NCBI RefSeq assembly: GCF_022397915.1 | Contig: NZ_JAKEUO010000010.1 | Coordinates: 1-64,000, forward strand | DNA: 64,000 bases | Reading direction: 5' to 3' | DNA from: Vibrio sp. Isolate34 | Lineage (GTDB): Bacteria > Pseudomonadota > Gammaproteobacteria > Enterobacterales > Vibrionaceae | Part shown: piece by piece, positions 18,243 through 27,845 of the stretch | Layout of the letters: each line of letters opens with the position of its first letter | Numbering within the stretch: position 1 is the first letter of the stretch | Program-made: the position numbers and the translations under genes | Notes under the pieces: generated by a model | The model's input: the letters and a program-made list of their open reading frames with translations, nothing else | Databases searched by the model: none | What the model was told of the DNA's origin: nothing

Positions 18243-19685
18243 ATGAATTTTAAAGCGATTTTAGACCAGATAAAGCCAACGAATAATAAAGGCTGCTCGC
18301 AAGTTGTTATGTTGGGCAATGATGCTGTTTATATTTCATCGACAGAGCAAGAATCTCAAGTCACTCACATCCCTGTAGTAAACGGGGACTGGGAAAGTGC
18401 ACTAAAAAAATCGCTTAACAGTGAAGCTTTTACCAGCAGTAGCCTTCAATTGATAGTCTGCGCTAACTATTACCAAACCTACCAAATTGATAAACCGGAC
18501 ATTCCAGAGAGCGAATGGCCAGTTGCCCTGCCTTTTTTATTGAAAGATCTTGTCGCTGAAAGAGTGACTGAGATTACGGCAAGCGCGGTAGCACTGCCGA
18601 CATCAAACAAACTGCAAGTGTATGTTTTACCTAAAAAGCTGTTAGATAAGCTTTTAAACATTACTAATTCAGCGCAAGTAGAGCTTAAAGGTGTTGCTCC
18701 TGAAGATGAGATCTGGGGCTATAGTGCTGGCGAACTCTCTAATTTCATACTTTTACAACGCAGCTCCAACTCTCACTTTAAGTTGGGTGCGTTTGTTGAG
18801 AATACCGTCTGCTTCCAAAGAACCATTCGCAGTGTGGTACCACCTTTAACGGGCGTTGCATCCAGCGCACTGCAGCTAGATGGTCTTGCTTTAGAACTCC
18901 AGCGTTCGATTGATTACCTTTCTTCTCAAATCAAAGGCACACAACTTCATCAGTTGAAGATCTGTTGTGATGAAGAGGATGAAGCAGAATTACAAAGTGC
19001 GTTAAACAATACACTGAGCTCAACGGTTTCTTTGCTCGTTGAAGGTGAGCGCGAAATCTCTGAAAGCTTGTTAGTTAAGCTCGCTGCTGAAAAAGATGCG
19101 TTTAACGTCAATCTTTACCCTGAACACCTCAAGCCGAAAAAAGAATATTTCACATTAACGAATGTGGTCGCGAGTTGGGGGCTTGTCTGTGCCTTGCTTC
19201 TTGGCGGTTACTTTGTGATGCAATACCAAATATCGAATTTGGACGAAGAACTAACAGCTTTACAACATGACGCCAATCAAGTTAATAAGCAAGTTAACCA
19301 GTTGAAGAGTAAGCTAACTGAGCATAAACCGTCTCCGGAGAAAGTCGCCGCTGTTGCCCGTCTCAAACGTGAGACTCAAGCAAAAAAAGAGGCGTTGAAG
19401 GCGGTTGGGCAATACGACGAATCCCAGCAAGTCGGGTATTCTGGCGTCATGAATTCCCTCGCTACATTAGGCCGAAATGACATCTCTCTTTCGCACATCT
19501 ATATGACTCACGATACTTTAGATCTTAGTGGTTTAGCTCGTAATGCTAATGTCGTTCCAAACTGGATTGGTCAGTTTAAAAATGAACTTAATTTGGTTGG
19601 CCGCACTTTTGAAAAACTCAAAATAGGTCGTAATGATCAAGATGTGGTGACGTTCGAGTTAAGTACTCGCAGGGAGAGCAAATAA
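18243..19685 (+). CDS. mshI: MSHA biogenesis protein MshI (PilM/PilN-like)
   Basis: Inner-membrane platform component of the mannose-sensitive haemagglutinin pilus. The first 290 residues are soluble and correspond to the actin-like PilM part. One membrane segment (about 305-327, VVASWGLVCALLLGGYFVM) is followed by a coiled coil (about 330-395) and a small periplasmic domain like PilN. So the protein fuses roles that are separate in Pseudomonas. It starts two bases after csrD and overlaps mshJ by one base, indicating one transcript. Assignment rests on architecture and on order within the locus. Confidence 0.92.
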   Translation: MNFKAILDQIKPTNNKGCSQVVMLGNDAVYISSTEQESQVTHIPVVNGDWESALKKSLNSEAFTSSSLQLIVCANYYQTYQIDKPDIPESEWPVALPFLLKDLVAERVTEITASAVALPTSNKLQVYVLPKKLLDKLLNITNSAQVELKGVAPEDEIWGYSAGELSNFILLQRSSNSHFKLGAFVENTVCFQRTIRSVVPPLTGVASSALQLDGLALELQRSIDYLSSQIKGTQLHQLKICCDEEDEAELQSALNNTLSSTVSLLVEGEREISESLLVKLAAEKDAFNVNLYPEHLKPKKEYFTLTNVVASWGLVCALLLGGYFVMQYQISNLDEELTALQHDANQVNKQVNQLKSKLTEHKPSPEKVAAVARLKRETQAKKEALKAVGQYDESQQVGYSGVMNSLATLGRNDISLSHIYMTHDTLDLSGLARNANVVPNWIGQFKNELNLVGRTFEKLKIGRNDQDVVTFELSTRRESK

Positions 19686-20332
19686 TGCAGCATTGGGACC
19701 AGCTGAGCGATAAGTTTCTTGCATTAAGCCAAAGAGAAAAATGGCTACTTTTCGTGTGTGGCTTTGTCGGTTTATCAATGCTTGTATTCACCTTATTGGT
19801 TGAGCCGGCATACCTGGACTTACAAGCGAAAAACGCTAAATCGATGAGCCTGACGCAGTCAAATCAAAGGCAACAAGGTGAGCTACTCGTTCTTCAAGCA
19901 AAGTTGAACAAAGACCCAGACAAAGAGATTAATATTGAGTACAAGAAGCTACTAGTAGAAAGCCAAGACCTTTCGCTTCAGCTGTCAGAGATTGTCGATG
20001 GACTGATCACGCCTTCTCAAATGTCACAGTTATTGGAAAGTGTTCTCAATGCTGGCCATGGACTTAAGTTGGAATCTTTGGAATCACTAAAGCCAGAAGC
20101 GATTTCAAATAATAAAGAGACGAGCGAGTACTCAGGCTACTTTCTTCACCCTGTGAGAATGGAACTAACAGGCAGCTACTTTGATATTTCAGCTTATCTT
20201 CAAGCCCTTGAGTCTCTTCCTGTGAGTTATTACTGGCGTACATTTGAGTATTCAGTAGAAGAGTATCCTAAAGCTCGACTTGTGTTCGAGGTTTACACAC
20301 TTGGTACCAGACAGGAGTTTATCGGTGGTTAG
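19685..20332 (+). CDS. mshJ: MSHA biogenesis protein MshJ (PilO-like)
   Basis: Inner-membrane alignment protein of the pilus machine. A short cytoplasmic start (about 1-20) is followed by one membrane segment (KWLLFVCGFVGLSMLVFTLL), a coiled coil (about 45-100) and a periplasmic ferredoxin-like domain, the PilO/GspM plan. Its partner is the periplasmic part of MshI. The stop codon of mshI overlaps its ATG, and its own end overlaps the mshK start, so translation is probably coupled. Confidence 0.92.
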   Translation: MQHWDQLSDKFLALSQREKWLLFVCGFVGLSMLVFTLLVEPAYLDLQAKNAKSMSLTQSNQRQQGELLVLQAKLNKDPDKEINIEYKKLLVESQDLSLQLSEIVDGLITPSQMSQLLESVLNAGHGLKLESLESLKPEAISNNKETSEYSGYFLHPVRMELTGSYFDISAYLQALESLPVSYYWRTFEYSVEEYPKARLVFEVYTLGTRQEFIGG

Positions 20333-20657
20333 AACTCTATTGTTGTCCTTGCTGTTTAGTAGTTCCCTTGTGTGGGCTGAGCAAGATCCAACGGCGCCAT
20401 TAGGTTGGCTTTCACCTCAACAAAAAACGGCGCCAGCAAAAAAGGCGCCAGTTCAATATCGCTTACCTTCTTTAGAAAGCATCGTGTGCAAGGGTGATAC
20501 ACCTTGTTATGCGATTATGAATGGTCAGATTCTCGGTCAAGGGGAAACGATCAGAGGGTACCGAGTTAAAAACATAGATCCAGAATACGTCACTCTGCAG
20601 AGAAGCTCTAAGCAGTGGAAATTAGAGATGTTCTCTTTAGATGTTAAGAATAATTAA
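20325..20657 (+). CDS. mshK: MSHA biogenesis protein MshK (PilP-like)
   Basis: Small periplasmic protein predicted to link the inner-membrane MshI/MshJ complex to the MshL secretin. It has a signal peptide (MVRTLLLSLLFSSSLVWA) and a mature part of about 90 residues that includes a Lys/Ala/Pro-rich linker and a PilP-like beta domain. The longest frame begins at 20280, inside mshJ. The GTG at 20325, with AGGAG seven bases upstream, creates a proper signal peptide and is the better start; it overlaps mshJ by eight bases. Confidence 0.88.
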   Translation: MVRTLLLSLLFSSSLVWAEQDPTAPLGWLSPQQKTAPAKKAPVQYRLPSLESIVCKGDTPCYAIMNGQILGQGETIRGYRVKNIDPEYVTLQRSSKQWKLEMFSLDVKNN

Positions 20658-20672
20658 GGTTAGAGTGAAGAC

Positions 20673-22310
20673 ATGCGTAAACTTGTAGTAGCAATCCTAG
20701 TGTCATCTTTAGTCGGCTGTTCGATGGGACATCGCGATCCCGTTGAGATAAAAGAGTCTTTGAACGAATCAATCAATGAAGCTAACAGTAAAGCGCTTCA
20801 TGAGCTTCCTTCATCCGTACAAGATGATCTTATGCCTCAACTCGATTCGGACTCTGTATCGCCAGGAATGGAAACGGTTAAGCGTTTTCGCATTCAGGCT
20901 AAAGGTGTTGAAGCGAGAACCTTCTTTGCTAGCTTAGTGAAAGGCACAGAATACAGCGCCGCTATTCACCCAAGCGTATCTGGAAACCTTACGCTTAATC
21001 TAACCGATGTAACGTTAGATGAAGTGCTGGCTGTTGCTCAAGACATGTATGGCTACGATATCGAAAAGCGTGGCAAGGTGATTCAGGTTTACCCTGCAGG
21101 CCTTCGCACGGTGACGATCCCTGTTGATTACCTACAAGTTAAGCGTTCTGGTCGTTCATTGACGACGATCACAACAGGCACGATCTCCAATTCGGACAAC
21201 AGCTCGTCGAGCTCTTCAAGCTCAGACTCTAACTCGTCGAATTCATCAAACTCTTCTAACACATCAAACTCGACATCGAATGGTGGTACAGAGATTGAAA
21301 CCACATCTGAAAGTGATTTTTGGCCACAGCTTGAAGCGGCGGTTGCTCACTTGATTGGTTCTGGTGATGGGCAAAGTGTCGTGGTTACACCGCAAGCGAG
21401 TGTGATTACCGTACGCGCTTACCCGGATGAGATCCGTGAGGTTCGTGAGTTCCTAGGTATTTCTCAGAAACGTCTGCAACGCCAAGTTATCTTGGAAGCC
21501 AAAATCATGGAAGTTACCCTGAGTGATGGTTACCAACAAGGTATTAGCTGGTCGAATTTATCTAAGTCGATTGGTAGTGGTGGTGTTGTTATTGACCGAC
21601 CAGGTGGAACATTGCCTCCATTGGATGCCATCAGCTCTTTGTTAGGCGGACAAACCAACGTAACGATTTCAGACGGTAGCTTTGAAGCTGTATTAAGCTT
21701 TATGGATACTCAAGGTGATCTCAATGTTCTCTCTAGCCCACGCGTAACGGCTGCAAACAACCAGAAAGCGGTGATCAAGGTTGGTACAGACGAATACTAT
21801 GTGACGGACTTATCAAGCGCGGTGGGTAGTGGTGACAATGCTAATGTTGCGCCGGAGGTTGAGTTAACGCCGTTCTTCTCTGGTATCTCTTTAGATGTGA
21901 CTCCTCAGATAGACGATAAAGGTAGCGTGTTCCTACATGTTCACCCTGCTGTTATTGAAGTAGAAGAAGAAGTGAAAGAGCTAAACCTAGGTTCAACAAC
22001 GGGTGTGGTGCAACTTCCTTTGGCGAAAAGCTCTATTCGTGAATCGGACTCCGTGATTCGAGCTCGAGACGGTGATGTGGTCGTTATTGGCGGTTTGATG
22101 AAGTCCAACACCAGTGATGTGACGTCTAAAGTCCCATTCCTAGGTGACATCCCTGCATTAGGTCATTTATTCCGTAATACCAATCAGTTGACTCAAAAAA
22201 CTGAGCTTGTGATCTTGCTTAAACCAACGATCGTGGGTGTGAATACTTGGCAAAATGAGTTGGAACGCTCTCGTGATCTTCTTCAAGAGTGGTTCCCTGA
22301 TGAAGAGTAA
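20673..22310 (+). CDS. mshL: MSHA secretin MshL, outer-membrane lipoprotein
   Basis: Forms the outer-membrane ring through which the pilus passes. A lipoprotein signal peptide ends LVGC with Cys16. An N-terminal STN/N0-like domain (about 65-150) precedes a Ser/Asn/Thr low-complexity linker (about 171-207), then an N1-type domain. The secretin core spans about 260-540, including QPQIDDKGSVFLHVHPAV-like strands and VVIGGLMKS. The C-terminus ends LVILLKPTIVG, typical of PulD/PilQ-family proteins. The Ser-rich linker is coded by many TCG/TCT/TCA codons and may vary in length between strains. Confidence 0.95.
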   Translation: MRKLVVAILVSSLVGCSMGHRDPVEIKESLNESINEANSKALHELPSSVQDDLMPQLDSDSVSPGMETVKRFRIQAKGVEARTFFASLVKGTEYSAAIHPSVSGNLTLNLTDVTLDEVLAVAQDMYGYDIEKRGKVIQVYPAGLRTVTIPVDYLQVKRSGRSLTTITTGTISNSDNSSSSSSSSDSNSSNSSNSSNTSNSTSNGGTEIETTSESDFWPQLEAAVAHLIGSGDGQSVVVTPQASVITVRAYPDEIREVREFLGISQKRLQRQVILEAKIMEVTLSDGYQQGISWSNLSKSIGSGGVVIDRPGGTLPPLDAISSLLGGQTNVTISDGSFEAVLSFMDTQGDLNVLSSPRVTAANNQKAVIKVGTDEYYVTDLSSAVGSGDNANVAPEVELTPFFSGISLDVTPQIDDKGSVFLHVHPAVIEVEEEVKELNLGSTTGVVQLPLAKSSIRESDSVIRARDGDVVVIGGLMKSNTSDVTSKVPFLGDIPALGHLFRNTNQLTQKTELVILLKPTIVGVNTWQNELERSRDLLQEWFPDEE

Positions 22311-22363
22311 ATGCTTATTTTCTCAATATAGAGTGGCAGTGTCTCACTAAGCTAGGTCGTCGT

Positions 22364-23203
22364 ATGTATCAAGCTCACTTTGGTTTTGAACAACTGCCAT
22401 TTACGTTAACACCGAATACTGATTTCTTTTATGGTTTGGCACCTCATTTTGAGGCGATTCAAACGGTCATCTCCGCGTTAGAGATGGGAGAGGGCGTAAT
22501 CAAAGTTACTGGTGAAGTCGGCACGGGAAAAACCATGGTTTGTCGGATGCTGGTTAATCATTTAAAGGATTGTACGGCGTTAATCTATTTGCCAAATCCT
22601 GTGTTGTCTGGAGCTGATTTACGTCATGCTGTCGCTAAAGAGCTTGATTTGACCATCGATAATGAAGCCACTTTAGTCGACAACATTCAGCATAAGTTGA
22701 TTGATTTACACAACTCGGGTTTGAGAGTAGTCGCTATACTGGATGAGGCGCAAGCTCTATCCGATGAGGCTCTTGAAACCTTAAGGCTGTTCGGCAACCT
22801 TGAAACAGAAGATAAGAAATTACTTCAGATAGTGTTACTTGGGCAACCTGAATTGGACTCAAGATTAGAGGCGTACCACCTAAGACAATTTCGTCAAAGA
22901 ATCACATTCAGTTCGACACTGAGGCCGCTGACTCTCGATGAGACGGTAGCTTACATTGATAATCGGATAACCAAGTCTGGTGGTAGCCCTGAACTGTTCA
23001 GTTTGAATCAAAAAAAGGCGATTTGTCGTTCTTCATTGGGTATTCCAAGGTTGATAAATCAGTTGTGCCATAAGGCTCTTTTGCTCTCGTTCAGTGAAGA
23101 TAAGAAAAGTATCGACAATCAGCACCTGTTCTCCGCCATGCACGAAACTTACGATGTGTGTAAGCCTAAATTTAAAACGCCAATACTGTGGGGTTGGAAT
23201 TAA
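22364..23203 (+). CDS. mshM: MSHA biogenesis ATPase MshM (ExeA-like AAA)
   Basis: Cytoplasmic AAA+ ATPase related to ExeA/GspA. The N-terminus MYQAHFGFEQLPFTLTPNTDFFY is typical of the ExeA group. Walker A is GEVGTGKT (about 49) and Walker B LDEAQAL (about 126), followed by an arginine-rich sensor region. Unlike ExeA it has no membrane segment or peptidoglycan-binding domain at the C-terminus (279 residues). It may help secretin assembly; that role is inferred from ExeA. It is co-transcribed with mshL and mshN. Confidence 0.92.
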   Translation: MYQAHFGFEQLPFTLTPNTDFFYGLAPHFEAIQTVISALEMGEGVIKVTGEVGTGKTMVCRMLVNHLKDCTALIYLPNPVLSGADLRHAVAKELDLTIDNEATLVDNIQHKLIDLHNSGLRVVAILDEAQALSDEALETLRLFGNLETEDKKLLQIVLLGQPELDSRLEAYHLRQFRQRITFSSTLRPLTLDETVAYIDNRITKSGGSPELFSLNQKKAICRSSLGIPRLINQLCHKALLLSFSEDKKSIDNQHLFSAMHETYDVCKPKFKTPILWGWN

Positions 23204-23205
23204 TT

Positions 23206-24357
23206 ATGAGCGTCATTAATAACGCCTTGTCTGAATTGGCAAAGAAAAAATCAGCGACTGCAATTGAAGCTGCAGTCGTGCCGAAAGTAAAAACACGCTC
23301 TCCTTTCGTTTGGGTGGCTACGGGTTTTACACTCAGTTTAGCTATGGGCGGCTGGGCGATTTCACAAGGCCCTGTTGTCGATAGCTCAATATCAACTCGG
23401 GACGTTCAAGTTTCTGTTGTTGATAGCTCTGAAGATGAGCCGAAAACGGTAGTGACTCCACTTGTATCGTCACCAACAAAGAAGTTAGTGACGCTAGATT
23501 CTGCGAACCTTTCAGCTGACAACACGACGATTGTTAAAAGCACTCAAACTAAGTCTGCTAAGCCTGATTCAGTTGTTGCACCGACTCAGATCGTGACAAA
23601 GCCTCAAGCAACCTCTAAATCTCAAAACGTGTCTAAAGAGGAAGTCGCAAAACCAATCTATGTTGCTAGTGTGGCTAAAAAAGATGCCAAGCCACGCCCT
23701 AATGATTCCAAAGCGTCTGGTGATTCAGAAAATAGCGGAATAATGATTGAGCAGGTGGAGTTAACGTCTGAGCAACTTTCTATTAATGCCCAAGGTCGAG
23801 CTCAGAAAGCGCTTGATGCGAACGACCTTACTGGTGCGTTGAAAGGCTATAACGAAGCGCTTCGCTATGCCCCGAGGAATGAAGATGTCCGTCAGAAGCT
23901 CGCGATTCTCTATTTTGGTAAAGGTGATACGCGTAAAGCCTACGAACTTTATCAATCTGGCATCAAGCTCAATAACAACAGCGAAAAGCTGCGTTTGGGT
24001 TTATCAAAACTGCTGGTTAAAGCGGATCAATCAGAAGCGGCTTTGAGTCCATTGATACATTTACCGCCTAATCCAACTCAGGACTATTTAGCGATGCGTG
24101 CCGCGCTGAGCCAAAAATCTCAACAAGAAGAGATTGCATTAGAGAGTTATCAAAAACTGGTTGAGGTTGACTCGGATAATGCTCGCTGGTGGTTAGGTTT
24201 GGCTATCCAACAAGAGCGACAGCTCGATTTTACCGCGGCAAAACAATCTTACCAAGGTGCGTTAGTCAGAGTCGGCATCTCATCTCAATCGCAAAGCTTT
24301 GTGCGAGATCGATTAAAAATAATCAATGCTTTAGAGGAGAGTAGCGATGCAAATTAG
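23206..24357 (+). CDS. mshN: MSHA biogenesis protein MshN (TPR protein)
   Basis: Inner-membrane anchored protein with a conserved start MSVINNALSELAKK, one membrane segment (about 30-48), a long Lys/Ser/Thr/Val-rich periplasmic linker (about 60-180) and C-terminal tetratricopeptide repeats (about 190-380; for example AQKALDANDLTGALKGYNEALRYAP). TPRs suggest a scaffolding role for the secretin or platform. A frame start at 23188 lies inside mshM; ATG 23206, two bases after the mshM stop, gives the family start. It overlaps mshE by 11 bases. Confidence 0.9.
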   Translation: MSVINNALSELAKKKSATAIEAAVVPKVKTRSPFVWVATGFTLSLAMGGWAISQGPVVDSSISTRDVQVSVVDSSEDEPKTVVTPLVSSPTKKLVTLDSANLSADNTTIVKSTQTKSAKPDSVVAPTQIVTKPQATSKSQNVSKEEVAKPIYVASVAKKDAKPRPNDSKASGDSENSGIMIEQVELTSEQLSINAQGRAQKALDANDLTGALKGYNEALRYAPRNEDVRQKLAILYFGKGDTRKAYELYQSGIKLNNNSEKLRLGLSKLLVKADQSEAALSPLIHLPPNPTQDYLAMRAALSQKSQQEEIALESYQKLVEVDSDNARWWLGLAIQQERQLDFTAAKQSYQGALVRVGISSQSQSFVRDRLKIINALEESSDAN

Positions 24358-26071
24358 ATTAAGAAAAAGGCTTGGTGATTTGCTCGTTGAAGAGGGCATT
24401 ATTACCGAGGCTCAAGTGGAACAAGCGCTTGCCTCTCAAAAAAGTACTGGCCGTAAGCTAGGTGATGCATTGATCGAGCTTGGCTTCTTGTCAGAACAGC
24501 AAATGCTGAGCTTTTTGTCGCAGCAGTTAGCTATTCCACTTATCGATTTAAGTCGCGCTGTTGTTGATATCGAAGCGGTTCAGCTTTTACCTGAAGTACA
24601 CGCTCGTCGTCTTCGTGCTTTAGTTATCGGACGTCAAGGCGACACTTTGCGTGTTGCAATGAGTGATCCTGCGGACTTATTTGCACAAGAGTCTTTGCTT
24701 GGTCAATTAGGTGATTACGCACTTGAGTTCGTCGTGGCCCCAGAAAGGCAACTAGTTGAGGGGTTTGATCGTTACTACCGAAGAACCAAAGAGATTGCCT
24801 CATTTGCAGAGCAGCTTCACGCCGAACACCAAGTTAATGAAGCTTTCGATTTTGATATTGCCGAAGAAGACAGCGACGAAGTTACGGTTGTTAAGCTGAT
24901 TAACTCACTGTTTGAAGATGCGATTCAAGTTGGCGCTTCCGATATTCATATCGAGCCAGACTCAAATGTACTGCGCCTTCGCCAGCGTATAGATGGTGTG
25001 TTGCATGAAACCTTGTTAAACGAAGTCAATATCGCGTCTGCTCTGGTACTGCGCTTAAAGCTGATGGCAAACCTCGATATCTCAGAGAAACGTCTTCCTC
25101 AAGATGGTCGCTTTAATATTCGAGCGAAAGGCCAATCTGTCGATATCCGTATGTCGACTATGCCGGTACAGCACGGTGAATCTGTGGTGATGCGTCTTCT
25201 TAACCAATCTGCTGGTTTGCGTAAACTGGAGTCGTCGGGTATCCCGAGTGATCTTCTGGTTCGCCTTCGCCAACAGTTACGTCGTCCGCATGGCATGATC
25301 TTGGTTACCGGCCCTACAGGTTCAGGTAAAACAACCACTTTGTACGGTGCGTTAAGTGAATTGAACGAACCGGGTAAAAAGATCATTACCGCAGAAGACC
25401 CGGTGGAATATCGTCTTCCCCGTGTGAATCAAGTTCAGGTGAACCCTAAAATTCATCTCGATTTCTCTACGATCTTAAGAACCTTCCTTCGTCAGGATCC
25501 CGATATTATTCTTATTGGTGAGATGCGTGACCATGAAACCGTAGAAATAGGCCTCAGAGCGGCATTAACGGGTCACTTAGTTCTAAGTACGTTGCATACC
25601 AATGATGCGGTAGACAGCGCACTGCGTATGATGGATATGGGTGCTCCAGGTTACTTGGTAGCGAGCGCTGTGCGAGCGGTAGTAGCGCAGCGATTGGTTC
25701 GTAAAGTGTGTAACGACTGTAAGGTTGAAGATGAGCTAGATGAACCTCGCAAGCAATGGTTGAGCGTTCGCTTCCCAAATCAGGTTGGTGTGCCATTTAT
25801 GAAAGGGCGTGGCTGTCAGAACTGTAACCTAACGGGTTATCGTGGCCGTATTGGTGTCTTCGAGATGTTGGAGCTAGAGCAAAACATGATGGATGCACTT
25901 AGAGCCAATGATGCCGTTGGTTTTGCTCAAACGGCGAGACAGTCTGAAAACTACAAACCGCTCTTAGCTTCTGCGATGGAATTGGCTTTACAAGGTGTCG
26001 TGAGTCTCGACGAGATAATGCACCTCGGTGAAGGCGATGCGTCCGGTGCAACTGACCCAATTTATCTGTAG
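24347..26071 (+). CDS. mshE: MSHA pilus extension ATPase MshE
   Basis: PilB/GspE-type hexameric ATPase that drives pilus polymerisation. The N-terminus has two MshEN repeats (RLGDLLVEEGIITEAQVEQAL and KLGDALIELGFLSEQQMLSFL, residues 8-58), the motif shown in V. cholerae MshE to bind c-di-GMP. The ATPase core has Walker A GPTGSGKTTT (about 322), an Asp box, a Walker B-type motif LIGEMRDHETVEIGLRAALTGH and the zinc tetracysteine CNDCKVEDE...CQNCNLTGYRG near 460-500. This ties pilus production to the sessile/motile switch. The start overlaps the end of mshN, suggesting coupled translation. Confidence 0.97.
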   Translation: MQIRLRKRLGDLLVEEGIITEAQVEQALASQKSTGRKLGDALIELGFLSEQQMLSFLSQQLAIPLIDLSRAVVDIEAVQLLPEVHARRLRALVIGRQGDTLRVAMSDPADLFAQESLLGQLGDYALEFVVAPERQLVEGFDRYYRRTKEIASFAEQLHAEHQVNEAFDFDIAEEDSDEVTVVKLINSLFEDAIQVGASDIHIEPDSNVLRLRQRIDGVLHETLLNEVNIASALVLRLKLMANLDISEKRLPQDGRFNIRAKGQSVDIRMSTMPVQHGESVVMRLLNQSAGLRKLESSGIPSDLLVRLRQQLRRPHGMILVTGPTGSGKTTTLYGALSELNEPGKKIITAEDPVEYRLPRVNQVQVNPKIHLDFSTILRTFLRQDPDIILIGEMRDHETVEIGLRAALTGHLVLSTLHTNDAVDSALRMMDMGAPGYLVASAVRAVVAQRLVRKVCNDCKVEDELDEPRKQWLSVRFPNQVGVPFMKGRGCQNCNLTGYRGRIGVFEMLELEQNMMDALRANDAVGFAQTARQSENYKPLLASAMELALQGVVSLDEIMHLGEGDASGATDPIYL

Positions 26072-26083
26072 AGGTAGAGTGAT

Positions 26084-27307
26084 ATGCCAACTTATCGTTA
26101 TGTAGGTCGCAGTTCGGATGGCAGTCAAGTTACTGGTCAGTTGGATGCGAATAACGAAGATCTCGCTGCTGAAAGCTTGATGAGTAAGGGGATCATTCCA
26201 ACCTCAATCAAGCTGGGTAAAAGTGGTGGTTCAGTCTTAGATATGGATGTATCTAGCCTGTTTACGCCGAATGTCCCTCTTGAGGTGTTGGTTCTATTTT
26301 GTCGACAGTTATACAGTCTAACTAAAGCGGGCGTACCACTACTAAGGTCGATGAAAGGCCTCACTCAAAATTGCGAAAATAAACAGCTTAAAGCGGCTCT
26401 TGAAGAAGTGGTTGCTGAGCTCACTAATGGTCGTGGACTAGCGGCATCAATGCAGATGCACCCAAAGGTATTCAGCCCGTTGTTTGTTTCGATGATCGGT
26501 GTTGGTGAAAATACGGGTCGTTTAGATCAGGCTCTGCTTCAGTTGGCTGGATACTACGAACAGGAAGTTGAGACTCGTAAGCGAATCAAGACCGCGATGC
26601 GTTACCCAACCTTCGTGATCAGCTTTATTTTGATTGCGATGTTCATTCTTAACATCAAGGTTATTCCACAGTTCTCGAGCATGTTCGCACGTTTCGGAGT
26701 TGACCTGCCGCTGCCTACTCGTATCTTGATTGGTATGTCGGAGTTCTTTGTGAATTACTGGGGCTTAATGCTCGGAGTGATCTTTGGCCTTATTTTTGCT
26801 TTTAAAGCCTGGGTAAAGACAGACAACGGGTTAGAGAAGTGGGACAGATTACGTTTGAAGATGCCAGTGATCGGTGGCGTTGTGAATCGAGCACTATTGT
26901 CGCGCTTTTCACGTACCTTTGCTTTGATGTTAAAGGCGGGCGTGCCACTTAACCAATCATTAGCTTTATCGGCTGAGGCTTTGGATAACCGTTTTCTAGA
27001 ACTTCGAGTTCAAGCTATGAAGTCGGCCATAGAAGCGGGCAGTACCGTATCATCTACCGCGATTAACAGCGACATTTTTACGCCGCTGGTGATACAAATG
27101 ATTTCAGTCGGTGAAGAGACGGGTCGTATCGATGAGCTATTGCTTGAAGTGGCTGACTATTATGATCGAGAAGTCGATTATGATCTGAAAACCCTAACCG
27201 CTCGAATCGAACCAATTTTGTTGGTTATCGTTGCTGGTATGGTGTTGGTTTTAGCTCTGGGTATCTTCCTACCAATGTGGGGAATGCTCGATGCAATCAA
27301 AGGCTGA
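26084..27307 (+). CDS. mshG: MSHA inner-membrane platform protein MshG (PilC/GspF-like)
   Basis: Polytopic platform protein that couples MshE to pilin insertion. It has two GspF domains (about 70-195 and 270-395), each with the pattern FCRQLYSLTKAGVPLLRSM / FSRTFALMLKAGVPLNQSL, and three main membrane segments. At 407 residues it matches the family. It lies 12 bases after mshE. Confidence 0.95.
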   Translation: MPTYRYVGRSSDGSQVTGQLDANNEDLAAESLMSKGIIPTSIKLGKSGGSVLDMDVSSLFTPNVPLEVLVLFCRQLYSLTKAGVPLLRSMKGLTQNCENKQLKAALEEVVAELTNGRGLAASMQMHPKVFSPLFVSMIGVGENTGRLDQALLQLAGYYEQEVETRKRIKTAMRYPTFVISFILIAMFILNIKVIPQFSSMFARFGVDLPLPTRILIGMSEFFVNYWGLMLGVIFGLIFAFKAWVKTDNGLEKWDRLRLKMPVIGGVVNRALLSRFSRTFALMLKAGVPLNQSLALSAEALDNRFLELRVQAMKSAIEAGSTVSSTAINSDIFTPLVIQMISVGEETGRIDELLLEVADYYDREVDYDLKTLTARIEPILLVIVAGMVLVLALGIFLPMWGMLDAIKG

Positions 27308-27310
27308 GGA

Positions 27311-27766
27311 ATGCTAAATAACCTACAGCGATCACGTTTTGTTATTTGGAGTGTGGTTATCCTTTTTCTTGTCATTGGATTACTTTCTGCATGGGAAACG
27401 GTAGAAGAAGAAGCGACTAATACGGCATTTATCGTAGCGAGCAAACGAATTCTTGAGCAAGCAAACCTGTTCAAACAACAGTATTTGTTAATGGGGGCTA
27501 AGCGAGAGGACGATTCGGAACGACCAAAAGTTTACAGCCGAACAGGGTGGATAATGCCAATTCAGGGCTCTGAACGAGACTGCAGTTATTGGCTGGATCA
27601 ATTATATCCCCAAGGGCGCATTTTAGGGCTAAGCTCTCCAAGAGTTGAAGATAAAAGCGATAACATACACTTTCACTGTACTTATCATTATACTGATAAA
27701 TATCAGATAGATATTTTACTCGAAAGAGAAAGGTTTAGTGTGAAAGCCAATATTTTGGCTTTGTGA
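27311..27766 (+). CDS. mshF: MSHA biogenesis protein MshF
   Basis: A 151-residue protein with one N-terminal membrane segment (FVIWSVVILFLVIGLLSAW) and a periplasmic remainder with no recognised domain. It is named by position between mshG and mshB and by its size; its exact role is unknown. It is the last gene of the assembly half of the locus; an AT-rich gap with a -10-like TATAAT follows before mshB. Confidence 0.82.
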   Translation: MLNNLQRSRFVIWSVVILFLVIGLLSAWETVEEEATNTAFIVASKRILEQANLFKQQYLLMGAKREDDSERPKVYSRTGWIMPIQGSERDCSYWLDQLYPQGRILGLSSPRVEDKSDNIHFHCTYHYTDKYQIDILLERERFSVKANILAL

Positions 27767-27808
27767 AAATATTGACAGGTTTTTTATGGTTTTATACGAA
27801 CGCGAATG

Positions 27809-27814
27809 TATAAT
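27809..27814 (+). promoter_or_regulatory. Candidate -10 element upstream of mshB
   Basis: A perfect TATAAT lies 32 bases before the mshB ATG in the only non-coding gap between the assembly and pilin genes. No good -35 is present at 16-18 bases, so activity may need an activator. In V. cholerae a separate structural-operon promoter is known upstream of mshB. Confidence 0.5.
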
Positions 27815-27845
27815 GCGCGTTAATAATTAGATGGGTAGGTAGAAA

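Noticed and set aside
21180..21290. Ser/Asn-rich repeat stretch in mshL as a possible tandem repeat or phase-variation tract
   Set aside because: Codons are mixed and no long identical unit is present; it is a protein linker.
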